Part shown: positions 1 through 6,130 of the stretch, in pieces
Numbering within the stretch: the stretch's first letter is position 1
Layout: every line of letters begins with the position of its first letter
Source: Clostridiales bacterium
GTDB lineage: Bacteria; Bacillota; Clostridia; Christensenellales; CAG-1252
Length of the DNA stretch: 6,130 nt
Reading direction: 5' to 3'
NCBI GenBank assembly: GCA_003445835.1
Contig: DMCI01000143.1
Location: 1-6,130 of the forward strand
The notes under the pieces: model-generated
What the model was told of the DNA's origin: nothing
Databases searched by the model: none
The model's input: only the letters and a program-made list of their open reading frames with translations
Made by a program: the position numbers and the translations under genes

Positions 1-2
1 CC

Positions 3-479
3 CTCAAAGGAAACGGGGATCTCCGCCGCGTCCACGATGCTCTTGATCAAGCCGCCGAAGTCGTAAACGCCGTCGGGCAGATCGTATTCGATCTTGCCTG
101 CCGCCTTGACGTACAGGAATTCGTAGTCTTCCAAGGTGTTGTACTGCGACTTATCGAAGTCGATGGTCTTTTTGACCAATCGGAAGGAATAATCCTTGAT
201 CGCGATGGAGAAGCTGTTTTCGGGAGCTTCGGAACCGTTTTTGATCTTGGTTTCGATACCGATATCCTTCTTTAAGAGGTCGGCGTACAGTTGCAGATAC
301 TGCATATCGCCCAAAGTGACGGTACTGCCGAGCATATACTCGGAGAACTTTTCCACCACCTTGCCGATGGTGTTCAAAGCGATCTTGCCGGTAGAAGCAA
401 AGTACAAATTGTCGATGACCGAGAAGGCAAGCCCGATGATGCCGCCGGAGCTTTCGCTTTCTTCCCCTGCCGCCGCCAC
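3..479 (-). repeat. Repeat unit 6 (VAAAGEE linker), C-terminally incomplete
   Basis: Residues 1884-2042. Linker VAAAGEESESSGG (VAAAGEE at 459-479), helices GIIGLAFSVIDNLYFAS and IGKVVEKFSEYMLGS, then TVTLGDMQYLQLY, matching TTVTLG in unit 2. Strand blocks FSIAIKDYSFRLVKK and YEFLYVKAAGKIEYDL follow. The sequence continues in frame past base 3 into flanking DNA, so the number of further units is unknown. Confidence 0.65.
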
Positions 480-3400
480 CGAGTTCACGCCGATCGCGCC
501 GTAAATAGCGTCGGAAACGGTCTTCGGCAGATTTTGGATCATATCGGTCGTATCTTCTCCGAGGAACTTGGCAAGGTTGACGTTGAAGGTCATATTGAAC
601 TTTTCGTCCACGATCGGGAGATAGACGATCAAGTCGTATTCGCCGCCGTAGAAGATGGTGATCCACTCGTCCTCCTGCCCGTCCTTGCGGTTATATACGC
701 GAAGAAGGATCTCGGAACGATTGACGTCGCGAAGATCAAGGTTTGCCGCAACGTACAAGACCATATTGCCGACGATATCGTCGGTCAACGTAACCGGCAG
801 ACCGGGACGACCGCCCGCGCCGATGCCGTAACTGAACAGATCGGCAATGAAACCGTCCAAATTGTATCGACCCGCCGTGGAAGTCTTATTGATCAAGGAT
901 TTCAATTCGATCGTGAATTCCACGCTGATGTTTTCAAGGTTGTTCAAATATCCGAAGTCGGAGGTGTCTTCCAACATTTGCTCGATTACACCGCCGAGGA
1001 CGATCTTGGGTTTTGCGATGGCAAGTGTCACCGACGTATGCGCCGGCGCCGCCGTATCGTCCACGCCGTGGAAGACAACGGTGGCGGAGAAGCCTTCATC
1101 CATATGCAAGCGCGCGTTCAAACTGACGTCAAGCGTCGCGTCGATGCCGAGGGCGTTCAAAGCCGCCGCAAACATTTCGGTCTCCATCTTGGCAAGGATC
1201 CCGCGCGCGGTGTAATAAATATTGAAAGAGTCGTCGTATTCGGGATCGCAGTAGCGGCATCTGCAACCGGAATAGGGGATGCCGTATTCGTCCCTACACG
1301 GATGCGTGGGATCGTGGATATTTGAAGCGTGCGCCAAGCAGGTTTCGTTGTTGCAACCGCAAGAAAGCACGCTTTCTTCCGCCGCCGCGGGGCCTTCTTC
1401 GTCATCGGGGACGAGATCCGCAAGATTCATCGGAAGCGCCGCCTTCGGCAAGCCGATGGAGGAAAGATCCAAATACAAACAGTTGTTGTAGAAATACGCT
1501 TCGACGAGCCTTGCTTCGTTGCCGTCCACCGCACGATCGACCGTGACGTGCGCATAGAGGTTTTTCAGCATGGAGCGAAGCATTTGATTGAGGGACAACC
1601 CGCCCTCTTCATCGCCGAACAACGATTCGGTCACGCCCTGCAAGGAGAAGTTAAGGGACGCCGTAAAGGTATAGACCGCCGTAGAGCGATCGGTCTTGAC
1701 GATCAAAGAATCGTTTTCCGCCCCGTTCACCAACAAGTTGACGAGAGAGGAAACGTTGATGTTGTTTTCCTTATCGCTGTCCACCGTAAAGCTCGCCGAC
1801 AGATCAAGGGTCAAGGAGCCCGCCTCGGAAATGCTGACGAACGTACCGAGATTATTCTTGTAGTTCATCTTCTTGTTGAGAGAGATCTCGGGTTGATTGA
1901 TCGTCAAAGTGACGGAAGACACCTTGGTCGTGTTGAATTCAAGATACGCTTCGATAAACTTGCTTTCGTTCTTATCGATATAAAGCGACAAGGTGGAATC
2001 CTTCAATTCCGGCAAAGTGAACCTGCTGAAGCCCGCAAGCTTCAAAAGGACGTTGAACGCCTGCTCGGCAAACAACGCTTGGATGCCGTAGAAACGACCC
2101 GCCGAATAGGGTGCGCTGTCGTCAAGATAGGTATCGTAGAGGTTGACGCCGAGGAGAATGGATGCAATGGTCTCCGCCACGGTGGGCGCTTTTACCTCGC
2201 CCTCTTCTGCCGCCGAAACGTCGTCCTTTTCCACGAAGGGGCTGATCTCGTTGATCTTTTTCACAAAGTCGATCTCGTCCACTTTGAGCTTCAGGTCGAA
2301 GAGCGGAACGCTGACGTACAGCGCGCCGCCGGGCGTCTGCGTACCGACATAATAGACGGTAAGAACTTCCTCGTCGTCGTAATCGTCGTTTCTGTCGTGC
2401 GGATCCACGATCGTCACGGCAAACTCGCTATGCGCAAGATCGATGGTTTTGCCTTGGATCTTGACGCTTGCCTGCACGTCCAATCTGTAGTTGAGCTCGA
2501 TGGCTTTTTCGGCATAGAAGTTGATATCTCTGCCTTCAAACAAACCACCCAAAACGCCTTCCAACATACCGCCGATGGTCTCGTCGAGGTCAAGCTTATA
2601 TCCTTGCGCCGCAAAAGCCGCAAGATCGACGGAGAAATCCAAATAAACCGACTTAATGTTGTCGGTGTAGTTTTCCACCTCGCCGTTCTTATCCTTTCTT
2701 TCCACCGTACCGCCCGCCATATCGATAGCGATATCGGTCAAAGATATCTGCAAATAGGTATCGTCCTTCAAACGCACTTTTGCGCGGATACCTTCGCCGA
2801 ATTCAAGGTCGATAAGTCCGCCGTAAGCGTTGATCGCAAAGTAGTCGCCGATCAATTCCTTTTCACCCGAAAGTTGATCCGCCGTGGGCACCAAGGTCTT
2901 TAAGAGCGCGTCGCCCTTTTTGATCTCGATCTGTTGCACGGCGTGACCCGTCAAATGCAAGCCGTTTTTGTAGGTGTAGGAAGAGATCTTCTTTTCCATC
3001 TTAAAGGCGGAAGAAGCCTTCCCGCCCGTCTTTACGACGGTGATATCGTAACTGCCAAGCGGCAACGCCTCGAAAGCGGCGCCCTTTGCCCAAGTGATGG
3101 TGCCCGCCGCCGCGTTGAGATCAAACAAGGCGCTCCATTCCGTTTCGTTATAGAACACGCCGCTGCGTCCCTGCCCTTCGTAACGAATGGCGGAAACTTC
3201 GCAATCTTTCAGATCGACGAACAACAACTCTCTGAGATAGGTGTGATGATAGACGAAGGATTCCGAGTCGTGATCGTCGTAGGTGACGAAGACGGTATAG
3301 TCGCCCTCCGCAAGCGCGTTTGCTTTTTCGGTGTTAAGGTTGGTGACGCCCTCCGCCGTGATCGGGAAGTAATTATCGTACCCAAGCGCGACGAGCGCGG

Positions 3401-6128
3401 TGTGCAAAACCGTACCGCTGAGGTTCAAAACGGCGGATTTTTCCTTAACGTAAAGTTTGATCACGCCGGAAAGGCTCTCGATGATCCTGACGATATCGAT
3501 GCCTTGCGAAGCGCTCTCGCCGCCTTCACCTTCTTCCGCGGAAGCTACGCCGCCGCCCGAGATCATCGCGCCGAGGTCAAGCTCCAATTCAAAGGGTTCC
3601 ACCCCAAGGAGCGGCTCGAAGTTCAAGCCCAATACGCCTTTGCCGTAATATACGCTGAATTGCTTATTGTACGCTTCCGTTCCGTTTTCTCTTTCGGTGA
3701 CGGAATAAAGGACGATGTAGATCTCCAAGCCGTAGAGGCTCTCGAAGCCCTCCGCGATGTTGACGGTGGCGCTGACGGTCAATTTGTAGTGCCCTTTCAA
3801 AGAATCGATGATGCCGATGCCCACGTTGAGTCCGTTGAGCAAAGATTCAAACGCCCAAGCGTTGCCGTCCGCGTTGCTTTGGTTTTCACCCAAGCCGTAG
3901 GAGAGATCGGCTTCGAATTCCACCTTGGCTTGCAAAGAGTCGATGGTGGAATAGGTGTCCATTCTGCCAAAGACGTCCGCGACGGGAGCCAGCAGATCGG
4001 ATGCGTCTTGTTCCATATAAATATCAAGATCGCCAAGACGGATATCCGCGTTGAACTGCGGGATCAAAGCGGAAACGACTTTGATGCCGAGTCCGTTGCC
4101 GACCGTACCGTCGGCGGCGGCAAGCTTACCCAAAGTGACGGTGGTATAGATCTCCGGAAGGGTGATCTCGATACCCGCCATCAACAGCACTCTGGACAAG
4201 ATCTGCGAAGAAAGATCGATCGCAAGTTTTTCATTCGACAAAGCGATCTTATCCACCAATTTCAAGATGTCTTTGACGGCAAATCCGCCGACCGACGAGC
4301 CCTCGTCTTCCGCAGCGGAAACGCCCTCGTCCGTCCTCTTGCCGATCAGCCTTTCAAGGATGCTTTCCAGCGGGAGAACGTCCTCCATCTTCAAACGCAG
4401 GTCAAAGGCGGGGACGACGATATAAACGGTATCCTTTTGGTCAAAGGTGTAGTAAACGGCAAGCACGACCTTATCGTTGCCGTTTTCGTCTTGGTCGTTG
4501 TGATCGCGGACGATAAGAGTCGCCTGCAACTTGACGCCTTCGAGCGCCTTGCCGATCAGATCTTTGACGGCGTCCATATTAAAGCCGGTCAAACGGAGGT
4601 CGTCCGTATTGAGTCCGCTGACGGAAACGTCCGCGGAGACCGAGTAATTGACGTGGTGTGCGGCGTCGGACTTCAAAAGGAAGTTCAACGCGCCGAGATA
4701 GCCGCCTTCGGTGGAGGCGACGTATTCCTCGACGGGATTGCCGTTTTCATCCGTCGTAACGCCGGTGTTGGCTTCCACGCTGATCTCGCCCTTCAAACGG
4801 AAGGCGCCGGCTTCGGACATCGGCGACGCGTTGGTCACGATCCCGTCCGAACCGACGATCTTATCGCGCAAAGAATCCACTTGCGCAAAGGACTTGTCAA
4901 AGAACAATTCCGCATCCGCGATCTCCACGGTGAGCTTGGAATTCTCATTAAATACGAGGCTGACGGAAAGACCGTCTTCGCCGACGGACACTCTGACGCC
5001 GTCCGTGGGCGGGAAGAGCGCGCCGAGATCTTCATTGATAAGCGCAAGCGCCAGTTGCAGCGCCCCGCCGTCCGTCGAGATCAAAAGACCGTTTTCTTCC
5101 GAGACCAGCAAGCGGATCACGCCGGAGATCAAACCGTTCACCGCTTGCGCGGAGGGATCCTCTTCCCCTGCGGCGGAAACCTTGCCGCCCGAAATGTTGT
5201 CGATCAAATTCATCACGACGTCGTACAATCCGACGTTGGTAAGTTTCACGGCGTTTTCCGCACCGTAAGCGGAACCCGCGATATACAGTACTTCTTGTCG
5301 CACGCCGCCCGTTTCCTCGTTGGAATTGTAGTAAAGGGAGATCAGGTTGGACCCGCTGTTATAAAGTTCACCCTCTCCCGTCTTTGCGTAGAAGGAAAGC
5401 CAAAGTTCCACGTCGGGACGGACAAGGCCGTTCAAAGCGACGTTCGCCGCGATCTCCAAGCCCAAAGCCAATTCCACCTTGTCTTGCGCGGTATTGTTGC
5501 CGACGACGATCTTCATCGAATCGCCTTCCACGTTTTCGGCAATATAGTTCGTCAAAGTTTCGGCGTAGACGCCGTCCATCGCAAAAGTAATATCCGCATC
5601 CATCGATACGCCGACCGTAAGAGTCTTCCAATCGCGGTAATCCGAAGTGTTTTTAAGGATAGCGCGCGGAGCGAATTCGATCACGAGATCGCCCACGTCG
5701 ATACCCAATTCAAAGACGGCGGCGTTTTCACGATACATCGCAACGGATACCTCTGCGCCCAGATCACGCAGGTTGATGTTGGCGCCCAAAACCAATTCGG
5801 GCACGACGATACGCAAGGAAAGCAACGACGCGATCGTCGCAAGAGCGTTGCCCTTGGTCACCACGCCGATCACCCCGCGCGAGCCGTCCAAAGCGACGTG
5901 ATCGATCACTTCGTTCAATATCTCGATAAGAGGTTTCTTTGCGTGTACGGAGCAGTTGCAGCCTTCGTTTAAGACCTGTTCTCCGTTCTCCTCGTGGAAG
6001 CAACTGCCCGCCACTTTGCAAGCGGGGTTCATACAGCCGCACTCAAGGTCGGGCAAATGGCAGGTGCAATCACAAGAGGCGGAACAATTCAAATTGTTTG
6101 CGCTCTTGCCGCAGGAACCCGCCGCCAA
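3..6128 (-). CDS. Giant multi-repeat protein, internal fragment (both ends outside window), function unknown
   Basis: Seen: the minus-strand frame is open for 2042 codons with no stop, so start and stop are both off the window. The translation looks like real protein: balanced composition, regular alternation of hydrophobic and polar residues, and recurring homologous blocks. The antisense readings are instead rich in Arg, His, Val and Asp. The protein is built of about seven diverged units joined by VSAAEE-type acidic linkers, with two Cys-rich inserts (residues 6-59 and 1590-1627) and an Ig-like insert (about 939-1051). I see no catalytic signature, no clear transmembrane segment and no sorting motif within the slice. 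Most codons end in G or C, and TTA, CTA and TCA are nearly absent. Inference: a long secreted or cell-surface structural or binding protein. An intracellular scaffold or a lipid-binding beta-groove protein cannot be excluded. I recognise no named family. Confidence is high that this is the coding strand and low for any function. Confidence 0.93.
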   Translation of the reverse strand, partial: MAAGSCGKSANNLNCSASCDCTCHLPDLECGCMNPACKVAGSCFHEENGEQVLNEGCNCSVHAKKPLIEILNEVIDHVALDGSRGVIGVVTKGNALATIASLLSLRIVVPELVLGANINLRDLGAEVSVAMYRENAAVFELGIDVGDLVIEFAPRAILKNTSDYRDWKTLTVGVSMDADITFAMDGVYAETLTNYIAENVEGDSMKIVVGNNTAQDKVELALGLEIAANVALNGLVRPDVELWLSFYAKTGEGELYNSGSNLISLYYNSNEETGGVRQEVLYIAGSAYGAENAVKLTNVGLYDVVMNLIDNISGGKVSAAGEEDPSAQAVNGLISGVIRLLVSEENGLLISTDGGALQLALALINEDLGALFPPTDGVRVSVGEDGLSVSLVFNENSKLTVEIADAELFFDKSFAQVDSLRDKIVGSDGIVTNASPMSEAGAFRLKGEISVEANTGVTTDENGNPVEEYVASTEGGYLGALNFLLKSDAAHHVNYSVSADVSVSGLNTDDLRLTGFNMDAVKDLIGKALEGVKLQATLIVRDHNDQDENGNDKVVLAVYYTFDQKDTVYIVVPAFDLRLKMEDVLPLESILERLIGKRTDEGVSAAEDEGSSVGGFAVKDILKLVDKIALSNEKLAIDLSSQILSRVLLMAGIEITLPEIYTTVTLGKLAAADGTVGNGLGIKVVSALIPQFNADIRLGDLDIYMEQDASDLLAPVADVFGRMDTYSTIDSLQAKVEFEADLSYGLGENQSNADGNAWAFESLLNGLNVGIGIIDSLKGHYKLTVSATVNIAEGFESLYGLEIYIVLYSVTERENGTEAYNKQFSVYYGKGVLGLNFEPLLGVEPFELELDLGAMISGGGVASAEEGEGGESASQGIDIVRIIESLSGVIKLYVKEKSAVLNLSGTVLHTALVALGYDNYFPITAEGVTNLNTEKANALAEGDYTVFVTYDDHDSESFVYHHTYLRELLFVDLKDCEVSAIRYEGQGRSGVFYNETEWSALFDLNAAAGTITWAKGAAFEALPLGSYDITVVKTGGKASSAFKMEKKISSYTYKNGLHLTGHAVQQIEIKKGDALLKTLVPTADQLSGEKELIGDYFAINAYGGLIDLEFGEGIRAKVRLKDDTYLQISLTDIAIDMAGGTVERKDKNGEVENYTDNIKSVYLDFSVDLAAFAAQGYKLDLDETIGGMLEGVLGGLFEGRDINFYAEKAIELNYRLDVQASVKIQGKTIDLAHSEFAVTIVDPHDRNDDYDDEEVLTVYYVGTQTPGGALYVSVPLFDLKLKVDEIDFVKKINEISPFVEKDDVSAAEEGEVKAPTVAETIASILLGVNLYDTYLDDSAPYSAGRFYGIQALFAEQAFNVLLKLAGFSRFTLPELKDSTLSLYIDKNESKFIEAYLEFNTTKVSSVTLTINQPEISLNKKMNYKNNLGTFVSISEAGSLTLDLSASFTVDSDKENNINVSSLVNLLVNGAENDSLIVKTDRSTAVYTFTASLNFSLQGVTESLFGDEEGGLSLNQMLRSMLKNLYAHVTVDRAVDGNEARLVEAYFYNNCLYLDLSSIGLPKAALPMNLADLVPDDEEGPAAAEESVLSCGCNNETCLAHASNIHDPTHPCRDEYGIPYSGCRCRYCDPEYDDSFNIYYTARGILAKMETEMFAAALNALGIDATLDVSLNARLHMDEGFSATVVFHGVDDTAAPAHTSVTLAIAKPKIVLGGVIEQMLEDTSDFGYLNNLENISVEFTIELKSLINKTSTAGRYNLDGFIADLFSYGIGAGGRPGLPVTLTDDIVGNMVLYVAANLDLRDVNRSEILLRVYNRKDGQEDEWITIFYGGEYDLIVYLPIVDEKFNMTFNVNLAKFLGEDTTDMIQNLPKTVSDAIYGAIGVNSVAAAGEESESSGGIIGLAFSVIDNLYFASTGKIALNTIGKVVEKFSEYMLGSTVTLGDMQYLQLYADLLKKDIGIETKIKNGSEAPENSFSIAIKDYSFRLVKKTIDFDKSQYNTLEDYEFLYVKAAGKIEYDLPDGVYDFGGLIKSIVDAAEIPVSFE
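480..1391 (-). repeat. Repeat unit 5 (PAAAEES linker) with Cys-rich head
   Basis: Residues 1580-1883, 304 residues. The linker is a divergent PAAAEESV; a 7-Cys segment follows at once and accounts for most of the extra length. The common pattern returns with FNIYYTARGILAKMETE, a helix FAAALNALGIDATL, and strands VSLNARLHMDEGFSATVVF and HTSVTLAIAKPKIVL. The closing blocks are NMVLYVAANLDL, SEILLRVYN, EWITIFYGGEYDLIVYLPI and KFNMTFNVNLAKFL. Like unit 0, the Cys-rich piece sits between linker and first helix. Confidence 0.65.
1248..1361 (-). other. Cysteine-rich segment 2 (7 Cys)
   Basis: Residues 1590-1627 contain Cys at 1590, 1592, 1597, 1611, 1622, 1624 and 1627, with His at 1600, 1605 and 1609. 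It reads C-G-C-N-N-E-T-C at the start and G-C-R-C-R-Y-C at the end. The opening is the same motif as in segment 1, and both sit at the head of a repeat unit right before its helical part. Likely the same kind of module, shorter by the first cysteines. Confidence 0.8.
1392..2219 (-). repeat. Repeat unit 4 (VSAAEEGE linker)
   Basis: Residues 1304-1579, 276 residues. Linker VSAAEEGEVKAP (VSAAEEGE at 2196-2219), helical part TVAETIASILLGVNLYDTYL and QAFNVLLKLAGFSRF, then the turn TLPEL, matching TLPE of unit 2. The strand part includes VSSVTLTINQPEISL, VYTFTASLNFSL, HVTVDRAVDG and LVEAYFYNNCLYLDL. It ends with the acidic stretch ADLVPDDEEG that leads into the next linker. Cys1550 is one of only two cysteines outside the clusters. 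Confidence 0.72.
2367..2405 (-). other. Asp-rich loop in unit 3 (possible Ca2+ site)
   Basis: The stretch DPHDRNDDYDDEE lies between strands FAVTIV and VLTVYY, the same position as the loop in unit 1. Conservation of acidity at one structural position in two diverged units hints at a role such as cation binding, without proof. Confidence 0.35.
2976..3314 (-). other. Ig-like beta-sandwich insert within unit 3
   Basis: Residues about 939-1051. It contains LAEGDYTVFVTYDD and, about 85 residues later, LPLGSYDITVVKTGGK. Both have the L-x-x-G-x-Y-x-[VI]-x-V pattern typical of late strands in bacterial Ig-like and related extracellular domains. Three Trp/Tyr-containing strands lie between (YNETEWSAL, TITWAKG). 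It may be one complete domain preceded by the tail of another. The fold is inferred from pattern only; a specific Ig family cannot be named. Confidence 0.45.
3549..4322 (-). repeat. Repeat unit 2 (VSAAEDEG linker)
   Basis: Residues 603-860, 258 residues, the shortest complete unit. Linker VSAAEDEGSS (VSAAEDEG at 4299-4322), helices AVKDILKLVDKIALS and SSQILSRVLLMAGIEI, then the turn TLPE followed by TTVTLG. The strand part includes HYKLTVSATVNI, LEIYIVLYSV, FSVYYGKGVLGLNFE and FELELDLGAMI. TVTLG is repeated in unit 6 with a shared 14-base stretch (4129-4142 and 310-323), supporting common ancestry. Confidence 0.72.
4323..5180 (-). repeat. Repeat unit 1 (VSAAGEE linker)
   Basis: Residues 317-602, 286 residues long. 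It opens with the linker VSAAGEEDPSAQ (VSAAGEE at 5160-5180), then helices AVNGLISGVIRLLVS and ALQLALALINEDLG, then the turn ALFPP. The strand part contains VNYSVSADVSVSG, ATLIVRDHND, VVLAVYY and VYIVVPAFDLRLKMEDVL. The last blocks match unit 3 closely (VLTVYY, LYVSVPLFDLKLKVDEI), which is the clearest internal homology in the window. Confidence 0.75.
4473..4505 (-). other. Asp/Asn-rich loop in unit 1 (possible Ca2+ site)
   Basis: The stretch DHNDQDENGND sits between strands ATLIVR and KVVLAVYY. The spacing of Asp/Asn and the Gly resembles calcium-binding loops of the DxNxDxxG type, but may simply be an acidic hairpin turn. The equivalent loop in unit 3 is also Asp-rich. Confidence 0.35.
5181..6128 (-). 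repeat. Repeat unit 0 (N-terminally incomplete), Cys-rich head
   Basis: Residues 1-316. The first residues LAAGS may be the tail of a linker. They are followed by an 11-Cys segment and then the helical part common to the units: PLIEILNEVIDHVAL (about 66-80), a turn, and a second helix ending in the hydrophobic-Pro turn VVPEL (about 108-112). The strand-rich part follows, including VELWLSFYAK around Trp243 and ISLYYN, which take the place of the LAVYY / FSVYY block in other units. The unit ends just before the next linker at residue 317. Homology to the other units rests on order and pattern of blocks rather than high identity. Confidence 0.6.
5952..6113 (-). other. Cysteine-rich segment 1 (11 Cys)
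   Basis: Residues 6-59 contain Cys at 6, 15, 19, 21, 23, 30, 32, 37, 43, 57 and 59, plus His at 24 and 45. It contains C-x-C-x-C-H (19-24), C-G-C-M-N-P-A-C (30-37) and G-C-N-C (56-59). It shares C-G-C-x-N-x2-C and a downstream G-C-x-C with segment 2. Density and spacing fit a small metal-binding (probably zinc) or disulfide-bonded module. Which one applies depends on whether the protein is exported, and that cannot be told here. Confidence 0.8.
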
Positions 6129-6130
6129 AC

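Larger units (their letters stand above)
2220..3548 (-). repeat. Repeat unit 3 (VASAEEGE linker), enlarged by an Ig-like insert
   Basis: Residues 861-1303, 443 residues, about 150 longer than its neighbours. Linker VASAEEGEGG (VASAEEGE at 3525-3548), helices IDIVRIIESLSGVIKLYV and GTVLHTALVALGY, turn NYFPI. The expected first strand block is then interrupted by the Ig-like region (about residues 939-1051). The unit resumes with strands such as YLQISLTDIAIDM and YLDFSVDL, an Asp-rich loop, VLTVYY and LYVSVPLFDLKLKVDEI. The closing blocks match those of unit 1. Confidence 0.7.

Noticed and set aside
151..666. Minus-strand open frame of 171 codons in another register
   Set aside because: Its product is an Arg/Asp/Tyr-rich string overlapping the real frame fully; a shifted-frame shadow.
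291..1325. Plus-strand open frame of 344 codons
   Set aside because: Mirror frame of the minus-strand gene covering parts of units 5 and 6, including antisense of the Cys segment. No independent sign of coding.
1248..1361. Possible rubredoxin or classical zinc-finger domain in Cys segment 2
   Set aside because: The spacing has one C-x2-C at the end (CRYC) but no paired C-x2-C knuckles as in rubredoxin, and no C2H2 pattern. No known family could be named.
1329..2903. Plus-strand open frame of 524 codons
   Set aside because: Same mirror register as the real gene. It begins right after the stop of the preceding mirror frame and ends at a TTA Leu codon of the minus-strand gene, with no ribosome binding site evident.
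310..4142. 14-base direct repeat cccaaagtgacggt at 310-323 and 4129-4142
   Set aside because: It encodes the homologous TVTLG block of two protein repeat units, so it reflects internal duplication, not an attachment site or regulatory element.
4711..5268. Plus-strand Ser/Thr/Pro-rich open frame of 185 codons that looks like a low-complexity surface protein
   Set aside because: It is an out-of-register antisense reading of unit 1; the Ser/Pro/Thr richness comes from the complement of the gene's codons.
2934..5972. Plus-strand open frame of 1012 codons
   Set aside because: It lies exactly codon-opposite the minus-strand gene. Its translation is Arg/His/Val/Asp-rich without repeated domains or a plausible start region, and its existence follows from scarce TTA, CTA and TCA codons in the real gene.

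Overview
The whole window lies inside one protein-coding gene on the minus strand. Reading the reverse complement in the register whose codons cover plus-strand triplets beginning at positions divisible by three (3-5 up to 6126-6128), there is no stop codon across 2042 consecutive codons. The N-terminus lies beyond base 6130 and the C-terminus before base 1, so this is an internal slice of a giant protein of more than 2000 residues. I see no intergenic space, promoter, terminator, RNA gene, mobile element or CRISPR array. Residue numbers below count from the first complete codon (6126-6128 = residue 1).

Layout, N- to C-terminal (high to low coordinates). The protein is a chain of diverged repeat units of about 260-300 residues. 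Each unit starts with a short small/acidic linker of the type VSAAEE. Next come an apparent pair of amphipathic helices ending near a hydrophobic-Pro turn (for example ITLPE), a long run of alternating hydrophobic/polar residues typical of extended beta strands, and a closing block of the type LxVYY...YVxVPxFDLKLK. I can place six linkers (residues about 317, 603, 861, 1304, 1580 and 1884), giving five complete units and two partial ones. Two units (0 and 5) carry a cysteine-rich insert just after the linker position. The two inserts share the motif C-G-C-x-N-x2-C and hold 18 of the 20 cysteines I count. Unit 3 is enlarged to about 443 residues by an insert with Ig-like beta-sandwich character.

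Function is not recognisable from sequence. The absence of catalytic motifs, the repeat architecture, the acidic Ala/Glu/Gly hinges and the segregated cysteines fit a long, extracellular or surface-anchored structural or binding protein. The anchoring and secretion signals that would prove this lie outside the window. The organism is probably a bacterium of moderate GC with GC-rich third codon positions, and the style of the protein is reminiscent of giant surface proteins in uncultured gut Clostridia/Bacillota. That assignment is a weak inference.

Annotation trap: very long plus-strand open frames (291-1325, 1329-2903, 2934-5972) lie codon-for-codon opposite the real gene. They exist because the gene almost never uses TTA, CTA or TCA codons. 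They should not be annotated as genes.
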